Assembly: GCA_050693875.1 (NCBI GenBank)
Contig: JBOGWP010000178.1
Coordinates: forward strand, 1-26,630
Source: JBOGWP01 sp050693875
Lineage (GTDB): Bacteria; Actinomycetota; CADDZG01; JAHWKV01; JBOGWP01
DNA: 26,630 nt
Direction: 5' to 3'
Shown here: positions 1 through 7,555 of the stretch, piece after piece
Layout: each line of letters starts with the position of its first letter
Numbering within the stretch: position 1 is the first letter of the stretch
Program-made: the position numbers and the translations under genes
Notes under the pieces: generated by a model
Seen by the model: the letters and a program-made list of their open reading frames with translations, nothing else
Told to the model about the DNA's origin: nothing
The model's database searches: none

Positions 1-356
1 CGAGGCGCTGCGGGGACTTGCCGATCCGGCCCCCTTCGCGGCCGTCCCCTGGGAAGGGGTCCCGGTCGGGCTTGCGGCACGAGCCGACCTGATCGTCAAC
101 GCCACCCCGGTGGGGCAGGCGGGGGAGCCCATCGATCCCGAGGGGATCCGGCCGCGCCGTCTGGCCGACGTGGTCTACCACCCGCCGGAGACCCGCCTGG
201 TGCTCGAGGCTCGGGGAGCGGGGAGCGAGCGCCTTCGGGGGGCTGGGGATGCTGGTCCGCCAGGCGGCGCTCTCGTTCGAGATATGGACCCGCCGCCCGG
301 CCCCGCTCGAGGCAATGTGGGCGGCGGCGACGGGGAGGGATGCTCTCGGGGACTGA
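1..356 (+). pseudogene. aroE: shikimate dehydrogenase, 3' part, frameshifted
   Basis: The start lies outside the window. Frame 2 reads the C-terminal half of AroE, with the NATPVG motif (about 94-111) and the later DVVYHPPET stretch, where families usually have D-x-x-Y-x-P-x-x-T. The conserved tail GLGMLVRQAALSFEIWT then appears in frame 3 and ends at TGA 354-356. The shift coincides with a tandem duplication of GGGGAGC (213-219 and 220-226). Removing one copy restores a continuous reading, LEARGASAFGGLGML, so the lesion is placed exactly. AroE reduces 3-dehydroshikimate to shikimate with NADPH. The other aro genes sit 21.6 kb downstream, so loss of aroE would be surprising unless a second copy exists, the tract is phase-variable, or the base calls are wrong. 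Identity is secure; biological inactivation is not proven. Confidence 0.85.
213..226 (+). repeat. 7-bp tandem duplication inside aroE
   Basis: GGGGAGC occurs twice head to tail. Seven bases is one more than a multiple of three, so the second copy moves the frame by +1 exactly where the aroE homology changes frame. Slipped-strand mispairing is the simplest origin, and it could be reversible. Confidence 0.85.
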
Positions 357-430
357 GACCCCCCGGGCCGGCGGGGTGCGGCGACGTCCGTCGCTTGGGC
401 ACCAGTCGATGGGCCGACGGAGCGAGGTAG

Positions 431-461
431 CATGGGATAAGTACGTTATACTCACCCCATG
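431..461 (+). promoter_or_regulatory. leaderless-type promoter and possible operator of the first TA pair
   Basis: TATACT (447-452) is a good -10 hexamer and is followed by exactly six bases before the ATG at 459. No Shine-Dalgarno site is present. This spacing puts the transcription start at or next to the A of the ATG, as in leaderless actinobacterial transcripts. CATGGG (431-436) and CCCATG (456-461) form inverted arms around the -10 box and could serve as an operator for autoregulation. No clear -35 box is seen. Confidence 0.5.
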
Positions 462-710
462 AGTAAGCGCCGCCTTCAGATCCTGGTCTCGGACGAGGAG
501 CTCGAGCAGCTGCGGGCAATTGCCGTCGGGGAGGGCATGACGCTGTCGGAGTGGGTGCGCCAGGTCCTGCGACGGGCGCGCGCCGAACGGCCCTCGGGTG
601 AACCCAGGCGCAAGCTCACCGCCCTGCGGGAGGCAGTACGCCACGAGTTCCCAACCGGCGACATCGCGCAGTTGCTCGAGGAGATCGAGCGAGGGTACCT
701 CGGAGGTTGA
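459..710 (+). CDS. ribbon-helix-helix antitoxin
   Basis: This is an 83-residue protein. The N-terminus (about residues 4-42) has the pattern of a CopG/MetJ-type ribbon-helix-helix fold: a beta strand (RLQILVSDEELEQL), then helices including MTLSEWVRQVLRRAR. The C-terminal half, rich in Arg and Glu, would be the toxin-binding tail. Its stop codon overlaps the TTG start of the PIN-domain gene, so the two are translationally coupled, as in VapBC pairs. In such pairs the antitoxin neutralises the toxin by direct binding, and the complex represses its own promoter. The ATG at 459 is supported by the -10 box six bases upstream. The exact subfamily is not identified. Confidence 0.8.
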   Translation: MSKRRLQILVSDEELEQLRAIAVGEGMTLSEWVRQVLRRARAERPSGEPRRKLTALREAVRHEFPTGDIAQLLEEIERGYLGG

Positions 711-1102
711 TCCTCATCGACTCGAACATCCCGATGTACCTCGTGGGCGCGACCCATCCCAACAAGGTTCGAACCCAACGGTTGCTCGAGGACCTGATCA
801 CCGAGGAACAACGCCTCGTGACGGACGCCGAGGTGCTCCAGGAGATCCTGCATCGATACTCGGCCCTCGGCCGGCTCGACGCGATCCAGCCGGCGTTCGA
901 CGCGGTGCTCGACCTCGTTGACGAGGTGTACCCCGTCAGGCTGGAGGAAGCCGAGACGGCGAAGCGAATAGTGCTGGGCGCCTACGGCCTCTCAGCCCGC
1001 GATGCCGTCCACTTGGCGGTCATGCGGGCACACGGGGTCCGGCGCATCCTTTCGTTTGACGCGGAATTCGACCGTTTCCCGGGCATCGAACGCATCGCGT
1101 GA
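707..1102 (+). CDS. PIN-domain ribonuclease toxin (VapC-like)
   Basis: This is a 131-residue PIN-domain protein starting at TTG 707, which overlaps the antitoxin stop. Acidic residues sit at the expected PIN positions: Asp5 in ILIDSNIP, Glu in the DAEVLQEILHRY helix, Asp in SARDAVHLAVM, and the late FDAEFDRFPG motif typical of VapC proteins. These acids bind the metal ions that support RNA cleavage. The toxin most likely targets tRNA or rRNA, but the target cannot be read from the sequence. The length is normal for the family and no lesion is seen, so the pair looks functional, unlike the broken genes on both sides. Confidence 0.85.
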   Translation: MILIDSNIPMYLVGATHPNKVRTQRLLEDLITEEQRLVTDAEVLQEILHRYSALGRLDAIQPAFDAVLDLVDEVYPVRLEEAETAKRIVLGAYGLSARDAVHLAVMRAHGVRRILSFDAEFDRFPGIERIA

Positions 1103-1793
1103 GGATTGTGCGCGCAAGGGGTCTGCCGTAGGGAGCCGCAGCTCCGCGTCCGGAATCCGGCAGTTCCGGGGCGCCTTGTCGGCGAACGCTTCGAACAGCC
1201 GCTCCACCTGCCGGTAGGGCGATGGCCTTCGACGCCTTCACCGCGCAGGCCTAGGGACGCCGTGGCCGAGGGGAACGGCGAGGGGTCGTCTGCGAATCTG
1301 CGAGATCCTGGAGGTCTCACAAATCCCGCTCGGACGGGGGCGGGAAAATGGACTCTTTCCCGAGGACATCAGCCCCGACTTCAAGGGACGAGGGGTGATG
1401 GCGGGCTCCGAAGAGAAGAACCCTGCCCAACCATCCACGGACTGTCATCGCCCCGAGAGTCTACTCAGCCGTCCCAGACGTGGATGTCGTCGGAGTTGGT
1501 CGAGTGACCAGGCGGGTTCGGATGGCACTCCGCCCCTGTGGAGGGCCCCCGGAGGAACCAATTCGGGCCATGATGTCCCGCGTGTTGGTCGGCAGCAGCC
1601 CAGCAGCGCATCGACGCGGTGAGAAGCCCTTGGGACCGCCAACAAAGGGCAATCGCTATCGTCACTACCACCCGATGACGTCACTGGGCCGGGCGGCCGG
1701 CGCAACCCGTGCACAGTTGGGGCCGTTCATTGGAGAGCCTCCATTACCTCGGGGTGGCCTACGGGGGAAGGGGCGCCGTCGTCAGGGTCCGTC
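1103..1793. other. 691-bp stretch with no recognisable gene
   Basis: I checked both strands. Open frames exist only as short, low-complexity high-GC readings without family motifs. A minus-strand reading near 1120-1200 (VERLFEAFADKAP) looks somewhat protein-like but matches nothing I know. No tRNA, clear terminator or repeat was found. The stretch lies between a toxin-antitoxin pair and a broken transferase gene, so it may be decayed sequence. Confidence 0.5.
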
Positions 1794-2799
1794 ATGACGC
1801 TCACCTACGGTCTCGCCTTCGTCGTTGCCCTGGCCGGGGCTCTCCTTGCCACGCCGGTCGCCCGACGGGTCGCCATCCGTTTCGGGGTGCTGGACCTGCC
1901 CTCCGCCCGCAAGCTTCACACCGACTCGGTCCCCTACCTCGGCGGCGTGGCGATCATTCTCTCCTTCCTGGTCTCGGTCTCGGCGGGGGCCTTGGTGCGC
2001 GACGTCGCAGGGTCCTACACCGGCATCGCCGCGGTCCTGGGGGGCTGCGCTGTGCTTGCCCTCGTCGGCCTCTGGGACGACCTGCACGTCGTCCGGGGCT
2101 GGGTCAAGGTTCCGATCGAGATCGCCCTGGCGGGCCTGCTCTACGCGGTCGGGATCCGCGTCCAGCTGTCCGGGATCTGGCCGGTCGATCTCGTGATCAC
2201 GCTGGCCTGGGTGGTGGGGATCGTCAACGCGGTCAACTACATGGACAACATGGACGGGTTGACCGCGGGGGCCTCGGCGATCGCCTCGGCCTTCTTCTTC
2301 GGGCTCGCCGCCCTTTCCGGGCAGTTCCTGGTCGCCTCGCTGGCGGCGGCGCTCACCGGGTGCGCCATTGGGTTCTGGTGGTGGAACCGCTCCCCGGCCC
2401 GCATCTTCATGGGCCACCGGCAGCCTCTTCCTGGGGTTCTTGCTCGCGGCGCTCGGCCTCGACCTTCGCTTCGACAACATCGCTCGGGTGACCTTCTTCG
2501 TGCCGATCGCCGTGATGGCCGTGCCGATCCTCGACACGCTGATGGTCACCCTGTCGTAGCTGCGACGGGGGCTGTCACCGATCCAGCCTGGCAAGGACCA
2601 CATCTCCCACCGGTTGGTTCGGATCGGGTTCCAGCCTCGGGCGGCCGTGGGCCTGATCCAGCTCGCCGCGGCGGCCTCGGGGTGGATGGGGGCGGTGATC
2701 GCCTATGCCCGCCCGGTGACGGCATACATGCTGATGGGCTGGATGGTTGTGATCGGGCTGGTCCTCGGGGCGATGCTGATGCGGGTCAGGGCCGACTGA
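1794..2799 (+). pseudogene. WecA/MraY-family polyprenyl-phosphate sugar-1-phosphate transferase, broken
   Basis: The first part (1794-about 2412) reads a normal membrane enzyme of the WecA/MraY family: an N-terminal membrane helix, DLPSARKLHTDSVPYLGG, the Asp-rich WDDLHVVRGW, and the NAVNYMDNMDGL catalytic segment. The next conserved motif should be MGDxGSLFLGF. Here ATG-GGC is followed by CACCGGCAGC, which fits loss of two bases (GA) and moves the frame by +1. GSLFLGFLLAALGL then continues, but TAG at 2557-2559 interrupts VTLS-LRRGLSPIQPGKD, after which the frame is open to TGA 2797-2799 with the expected HxSHRL motif and final helices. These enzymes start cell-surface polysaccharide synthesis by loading a sugar phosphate on undecaprenyl or decaprenyl phosphate. 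Two independent lesions make a true pseudogene likely. The sugar specificity is unknown. Confidence 0.85.
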
Positions 2800-2860
2800 G
2801 CCTGGCCCGTCCCAGGCACAGCGCTCGATCGTCGCTGCCGCCGTCGAGAAACCACAGGGC

Positions 2861-2893
2861 TATAGTTGACGGCTAATCGGTTCGATCTAGTAG
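2861..2893 (+). promoter_or_regulatory. candidate promoter of pilB
   Basis: TTGACG (2866-2871) and TAGTAG (2888-2893) are spaced 16 bases and could be -35/-10 boxes. TATAGT (2861-2866) is an alternative -10 box that overlaps the first. Both are weak predictions, placed where a promoter for the intact pilB-pilT-pilC run is needed after the broken upstream gene. Confidence 0.35.
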
Positions 2894-2915
2894 CAAACGC
2901 GTCCTTCGGAGGGAC

Positions 2916-4598
2916 ATGACCCCGAAGAAGAAGGATCTGGGCGAGCTACTTCTCGAAAAAGGCCTCATCAGCGAGGATCAGCTCGACGAGGCGAAAGAGG
3001 AGCAGCAGCGAACCGGCCGGTCGCTCGGACGGATCCTGGTGGAGCGCGGTTGGGTCACCGAGTCGGGGCTGATCGCCCTGCTCGCCCGCCAGATCGGGCT
3101 CGAGTTCGTCGAGCTGACCGACATCTCGGTCGACACCACCGCCGCCGGGCTCATCCCGGAGAGCCTGGCGAAGCGCTACCGGGCGCTTCCGATCGGCTAC
3201 GAGGACTCCAAGCTGATCGTGGCGATGAGCGACCCCTCCAACGTGCTCGCCATCGACGACATCCGCACTCTCACCGGCCGGGAGGTGAAGCCGGTGGTGG
3301 CGACCGCCACCGACATCCTGGCGGCGATCTCGAGGGTGCAGCGCCTCGACCGTACGGTTCAGAACATCGCCTCCCCGAAGCACGACGAGCGTCAGCAGCT
3401 CCCTGTCGAGGAGGAGGACATCGCCGAGACCGGAGACGACGCCCCCATCGTCCGGCTGGTGAACCTCCTCATCACCCAGGCGGTCGCCGAGCGGGCCTCG
3501 GACATCCACGTCGAGCCGCAGGAGAGGGACCTGCGCATCCGCTACCGCATCGACGGGGTCCTCCACGAGGTGATGCGCTCCCCGAAGACCATTCAGGGTG
3601 GCGTGGTCTCCCGGCTCAAGATCATGGGGGAGATGGACATCGCCGAGCGCCGGATCCCCCAGGACGGGCGCATCGGGCTGGTCGTCGGCGGCAAGGCGAT
3701 CGACGTGCGGGTGGCCAGCCTGCCCACCGTCTACGGCGAGAAGGTGGTGCTGCGGATCCTGGACAAGTCCAGCGCGCTGATGAAGCTGGAGGATCTGGGG
3801 TTCCTCGAGACCAACTTCAAGCGCTTCGAGCGGGCCTTCCTGCGCCCCTACGGGATGATCCTTGCGACCGGCCCGACCGGTTCGGGCAAGTCCACCACGC
3901 TCTACGCCACCCTCAACATTCTCAACAAGACCGATCGCAACATCATCACGGTCGAGGATCCGGTGGAGTACCGGCTCGCCGGCGTGAACCAGATGCAGGT
4001 GAACACGAAGGCGGGCCTCACCTTCGCCAACGCCCTTCGGTCGATCCTGCGCGCCGACCCCGACATCGTGCTCATCGGGGAGATCCGAGACCGGGAGACC
4101 GCCCAGATCGGGATCGAGGCTGCCCTCACCGGGCACCTCGTGCTCACCACGATGCACACCAACGACGCCCCCAGCGCGGTGACGCGTCTCACCGAGATGG
4201 GGATCGAGCCCTTCCTGGTCTCCTCTGCGGTCGACGCCGTGGTCGCCCAGCGACTGGCCCGCCGACTGTGCGAGAAGTGCAAGGAGCCCTACCTGCCCAC
4301 TCGGGAAGCCCTCCTCGAGAACCGCTTTCCAATCGGGGACGAGGAGGAGGTCCCTAAGATCTTCCGGGGCGTCGGGTGCGCCTACTGCTCCAGGACGGGC
4401 TACCGGGGCCGCCTCGCCCTGCACGAGGTGATGATCATGTCCGAAGACATCGAGCGGCTCGCCGTCGAGCGGCGCTCGTCGGAGGAGATCGCACGGGTTG
4501 CGGAGCAGCAGGGGATGATCACCCTTCGAATTGACGGTTTGGAGAAGGTGCGGATGGGCCTGACCTCCCTGGAGGAGATTCAGCGGGTCGTGGTGTGA
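2916..4598 (+). CDS. pilB: type IV pilus extension ATPase PilB
   Basis: This 560-residue protein is normal length for a GspE/PilB motor, the cytoplasmic hexamer that drives pilin insertion through PilC. Residues 8-59 hold two MshEN-type repeats (LGELLLEKGLISEDQL and LGRILVERGWVTESGL), a fold that binds cyclic di-GMP in some homologues. The Arg that normally precedes LG is Asp7 and Ser36 here, so binding is uncertain. The ATPase core has Walker A GPTGSGKSTT (319-328, Lys325), the Asp-box/Walker B DPDIVLIGEIRD (about 381-392), and the His box LTTMHTNDA. Four zinc-binding cysteines follow as CEKC (452-455) and CAYC (488-491), a PilB/GspE hallmark absent from PilT. GGAGG (2908-2912) precedes the ATG. 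pilT follows after about 110 bp. Confidence 0.97.
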   Translation: MTPKKKDLGELLLEKGLISEDQLDEAKEEQQRTGRSLGRILVERGWVTESGLIALLARQIGLEFVELTDISVDTTAAGLIPESLAKRYRALPIGYEDSKLIVAMSDPSNVLAIDDIRTLTGREVKPVVATATDILAAISRVQRLDRTVQNIASPKHDERQQLPVEEEDIAETGDDAPIVRLVNLLITQAVAERASDIHVEPQERDLRIRYRIDGVLHEVMRSPKTIQGGVVSRLKIMGEMDIAERRIPQDGRIGLVVGGKAIDVRVASLPTVYGEKVVLRILDKSSALMKLEDLGFLETNFKRFERAFLRPYGMILATGPTGSGKSTTLYATLNILNKTDRNIITVEDPVEYRLAGVNQMQVNTKAGLTFANALRSILRADPDIVLIGEIRDRETAQIGIEAALTGHLVLTTMHTNDAPSAVTRLTEMGIEPFLVSSAVDAVVAQRLARRLCEKCKEPYLPTREALLENRFPIGDEEEVPKIFRGVGCAYCSRTGYRGRLALHEVMIMSEDIERLAVERRSSEEIARVAEQQGMITLRIDGLEKVRMGLTSLEEIQRVVV

Positions 4599-4712
4599 TC
4601 CGGACCCAAGTGTCCCCAAGGATTGACATCTCGCTACAGGGGAAGGGCCAAGATACCGATCGTGAATACGCGGGCGGCCCGGTCGCGCCCGACGTTGTCG
4701 AGGAGGAGTTCG

Positions 4713-5924
4713 ATGGAGCAGGCTGGAGGAGACGACTACCAGGGGCCCGAGCGCAGCACCTCCCGGGTGACTTATCCGAGCCCGATGCCCGAGGAGAACG
4801 GCCTTCTTCGGGAGGCCGCCGCCCATCGTGAGCAGGAGGCCCGGGCGGAGCCCGACACCGAGCTGCCCATCGGTGAGCTGCTCCGGATCGTGATCGCCCG
4901 GGGGGCGAGCGACCTTCACCTCACCATGGGGGCTCCTCCCGTGATCCGTCTCCACGGCCACCTCGTCCGCCTGGTCGAGTACCCGGTGCTCGAGGCAAGA
5001 ATGCTGCGCCGAGGCCTGTACGGGATCCTCACCCAGCGCAACCGGGACCGCTTCGAGGAGAACTGGGAGCTCGACTTCTCCCACACCATGCCCGGCGAGG
5101 GCCGGTTCCGGGTGAACCTCTATCTGCAGCGCGACGCGGTCGGTGCCGCATTCCGCCTGATCCCTGGGGAGATCCCCAAGATCCGCGACCTCGGCCTGCC
5201 GGAGCAGATCGGCAGCTTCGCCAAGCTGAACCGGGGGCTGGTGCTGGTCACCGGGCCCACCGGATCGGGAAAGTCGACCACGCTCGCCGCCCTCGTCGAC
5301 GTGATCAACCGCAGCCGAGACGTCCACGTCATGACCGTCGAGGACCCCATCGAGTTCGTCCACGAGCACAACCACTCCGTGATCAACCAGCGTGAGGTGG
5401 GGACGGACACCAAATCGTTCGCCTCCGCGCTCCGCCACGTGCTGCGCCAGGACCCCGACGTGATCCTCGTCGGCGAGATGCGCGATCTCGAGACCATCGC
5501 CACCGCCCTCACCGCCGCCGAGACCGGGCACCTCGTCTTCGCCACCCTCCACACCCAGGACGCCTCCCAGACCGTCGACCGCGTGATCGACGTCTTCCCA
5601 CCCCACCAGCAGCAGCAGATCCGCATCCAGCTCGCCGCCAGCCTCCAGGGCATCGTCGTGCAGCAGCTGATGCCGGTCCGCCAGGGCGGAGGCCGGGTGG
5701 TGGCGACGGAGGTGCTGATGGCCACGCCGGCGATCCGCAACCTGATCCGGGAGGCAAAGACCCACCAGATCTACTCCGCCATCCAGGCGGGCGGGCAGTT
5801 TGGGATGCAGACCATGGACGCCTCCCTGGCCCGCCTGGTGAAGATGGACCGGGTGGATTACAACGTTGCGTCCGAGCGGGCGCAAAACCTGGACGACTTC
5901 AAGGAGCTGGTGCGCCGGGCTTAG
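4713..5924 (+). CDS. pilT: type IV pilus retraction ATPase PilT
   Basis: This is a 403-residue motor of the PilT class, which depolymerises pili. The frame is open upstream to TTG 4623, but ATG 4713 is preferred because AGGAGGAG (4701-4708) lies just before it. After a roughly 50-residue hydrophilic extension comes the N-terminal PAS-like domain (ELLRIVIARGASDLHLTMGAPP). Walker A is GPTGSGKSTT (from residue 181, Lys187), the Asp box is DPDVILVGEMRDLET, and the His box is FATLHTQDASQTVDRV. The motif AIRNLIREAKTHQI (from residue 340) is diagnostic of PilT and is needed for retraction in studied homologues. No tetracysteine site is present, which separates it from PilB. pilC starts 59 bp downstream. 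Confidence 0.97.
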   Translation: MEQAGGDDYQGPERSTSRVTYPSPMPEENGLLREAAAHREQEARAEPDTELPIGELLRIVIARGASDLHLTMGAPPVIRLHGHLVRLVEYPVLEARMLRRGLYGILTQRNRDRFEENWELDFSHTMPGEGRFRVNLYLQRDAVGAAFRLIPGEIPKIRDLGLPEQIGSFAKLNRGLVLVTGPTGSGKSTTLAALVDVINRSRDVHVMTVEDPIEFVHEHNHSVINQREVGTDTKSFASALRHVLRQDPDVILVGEMRDLETIATALTAAETGHLVFATLHTQDASQTVDRVIDVFPPHQQQQIRIQLAASLQGIVVQQLMPVRQGGGRVVATEVLMATPAIRNLIREAKTHQIYSAIQAGGQFGMQTMDASLARLVKMDRVDYNVASERAQNLDDFKELVRRA

Positions 5925-5983
5925 GATTGCCCAAGGTTGGGCCCAGGCCGGACGTAGCATCGCGAGCCGAGGAGAGGGTGAGG

Positions 5984-7213
5984 ATGGCGCAGACATTCGC
6001 ATACCGGGTCCGGGACCGATCAGGCAACGTCGTCAGCGGGACTGCCGAGGGCGAGAGCCAGGCCGTCGTGGCCTCGCGCCTGCGGCAGCAGGGCCTCACC
6101 CCGCTGGAGATCACCGAGGGCCGGGCCGGAGGACTCCGGCGCGACGTCGCCATCCCCGGCCTGAGCAAGCTGGGCAAGCGCATCAAGCTGAAGGACGTGG
6201 CGATCCTCTCCCGCCAGTTCGCTACCATGATCGGCTCGGGGCTGTCGATCCTGCGAGCGCTGAACATCCTGACGGAGCAGACCCAGAACGCCGAGCTCGC
6301 CCGCATCGTCGGCGAGGTGCGCACCGACGTCGAGACCGGCTCGTCGCTCTCGTTGGCGCTCTCGAGGCACCCGAAGGCGTTTAACAAGCTCTACGTGGCG
6401 ATGGTGCGGGCCGGCGAGACCGGCGGTGTGCTCGACTCGGTGCTCCTGCGCGTTGCCGACACCCTCGAGAAGCAGGTGGCGCTTCGCCAGAAGATCCGCT
6501 CGGCGATGACCTACCCGGTGGTGGTGGCGGTCTTCGTGACCCTGATCCTCATCGCCATGCTGGTGTTCGTCGTCCCGATGTTCAAGGAGCTCTACAGCGA
6601 GCTGGGCGGCATCCTGCCGCTTCCCACCCGGATCCTGCTCAGCGTGAGCAGCATCGTGGCGAAGTTCTGGTACATCGTGCTGGGGCTCGTGATCGCCGCC
6701 GCATATGCGCTTCGCCGCTACATCGCCACGGAGAAGGGTCGGTACCAATTCGACGTGTTCCTGCTCCGAGTACCGGTCTTCGGTCCCCTGTTCCACAAGG
6801 TCGCACTGGCCCGGTTCTCCCGCACGCTGGCAGTGCTCATGCGAAGCGGCGTCCCTATCCTGCAGGCGTTGGAAATCGTATCGGAGACCGTGGGCAACGA
6901 GGTGATCGGGCGAGCCATCCTCGACGTGCAGCAGAGCGTGAAGGAGGGCGAGGCGATCTCCAAACCCCTGCTCAGGCACAAGGTCTTTCCTCCGATGGTG
7001 GTCCAGATGATGGCGGTGGGGGAGGAGACCGGAGCCCTCGACACCATGCTCGAGAAGATCGCCGACTTCTACGACCAGGAGGTCGAGTCGACCGTGGCGG
7101 CGCTCACCTCGCTGATCGAGCCGATCCTGATCGCCGTGATGGGCGCCACCGTCGGTGGAATGGTGATCGCCCTGTACATGCCGATGTTCAACATCATCAA
7201 CCTCATCAAGTAA
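5984..7213 (+). CDS. pilC: type IV pilus platform protein PilC
   Basis: This 409-residue GspF/PilC-family protein is the polytopic inner-membrane platform that couples the PilB and PilT motors to pilin movement. The frame opens at TTG 5927, but ATG 5984 is chosen because GGAGAGGG (5971-5978) sits five bases upstream and the protein then begins with the usual short MAQTFAYRVRDRSG segment. Two repeated cytoplasmic T2SSF domains are visible, each starting with an FATMIGSGL- or FSRTLAVLMRSGVP-type segment and each with a M-x-x-GEETG or AGETGG loop. Hydrophobic helices lie near VVAVFVTLILIAMLVFVVPM, YIVLGLVIAAAYAL and the C-terminal PILIAVMGATVGGMVIALYM. Length and ends are complete. Confidence 0.96.
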   Translation: MAQTFAYRVRDRSGNVVSGTAEGESQAVVASRLRQQGLTPLEITEGRAGGLRRDVAIPGLSKLGKRIKLKDVAILSRQFATMIGSGLSILRALNILTEQTQNAELARIVGEVRTDVETGSSLSLALSRHPKAFNKLYVAMVRAGETGGVLDSVLLRVADTLEKQVALRQKIRSAMTYPVVVAVFVTLILIAMLVFVVPMFKELYSELGGILPLPTRILLSVSSIVAKFWYIVLGLVIAAAYALRRYIATEKGRYQFDVFLLRVPVFGPLFHKVALARFSRTLAVLMRSGVPILQALEIVSETVGNEVIGRAILDVQQSVKEGEAISKPLLRHKVFPPMVVQMMAVGEETGALDTMLEKIADFYDQEVESTVAALTSLIEPILIAVMGATVGGMVIALYMPMFNIINLIK

Positions 7214-7385
7214 GGGGAGTGGCGAGCTGCACTGATTTGGCCGTATGATCCTGCTTGGTCATATCGGACGGCCCAGCGAACCAGCACGGCGGTCTCCATG
7301 GGGGACCAGGAAGGGGATTGAGGTCCCAGTCAGTTGTGACTCCGGAACTCTCAAGCAGGGACGGCCCGGGGCCGATTAACCGGGA

Positions 7386-7480
7386 GAGCAAACCCGGACT
7401 CGGCACCAGGCAGCCCGCAGCGAGGTGGAGACGCAGAGGTGACAGGGCCTATCGGGCCCGGCTGCGATGTCCGGCTGCCA
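7386..7480 (+). promoter_or_regulatory. possible GEMM-like (c-di-GMP-I) riboswitch aptamer, weak
   Basis: Several blocks occur in the order of the GEMM-I consensus: GAGCAAACC (7386-7394), a stem (CTCG/CGAG), GACGCAGAGG (7430-7439; consensus GACGCAAAGC), GGGCCTA (7445-7451) and CCGGCTGCC (7471-7479; consensus CCGGGTTACC). GEMM elements often precede pilin genes. Against it, the normal GNRA-capped P1b hairpin is replaced by a longer loop, and the helix partner of the AGC before AAACC does not match. Treat this as a hypothesis. Confidence 0.25.
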
Positions 7481-7481
7481 C

Positions 7482-7542
7482 CCCTTCGTCGGGGCGCAGG
7501 CAGCTGGGGCGGGCCGGGGTTGCAGGAATCTCCGACGAAGGG
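7482..7542 (+). promoter_or_regulatory. inverted repeat reaching into the pilA ribosome-binding site
   Basis: CCCTTCGTCGG (7482-7492) is the exact reverse complement of CCGACGAAGGG (7532-7542). One G-T and one G-C pair extend the helix to 13 pairs around a 35-base loop. The 3' arm overlaps the first bases of the pilA Shine-Dalgarno site GGAGGTG (7541-7547). The 5' arm can instead fold on itself (CCCC-TTCGTC-GGGG), so two exclusive structures are possible, as in a translational switch. Confidence 0.55.
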
Positions 7543-7555
7543 AGGTGAACCAAAA

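Larger units (their letters stand above)
7214..7555 (+). promoter_or_regulatory. long structured leader between pilC and pilA
   Basis: These 342 bases hold no gene. They contain nested inverted repeats: CCCGG/CCGGG around 7366-7385 inside CTCTC/GAGAG, then CTCG/CGAG (7399-7402/7421-7424), GGGCC/GGCCC (7445-7459), and a long arm pair next to the pilA ribosome-binding site (separate entry). The density of structure directly before the major pilin suggests control at the RNA level. No convincing -35/-10 pair could be fixed. Confidence 0.5.

Noticed and set aside
2946..6002. 1018-codon open frame antisense to pilB and pilT
   Set aside because: It crosses two clear genes and their gap, has low-complexity composition and no family motif; it reflects codon bias in high-GC DNA.
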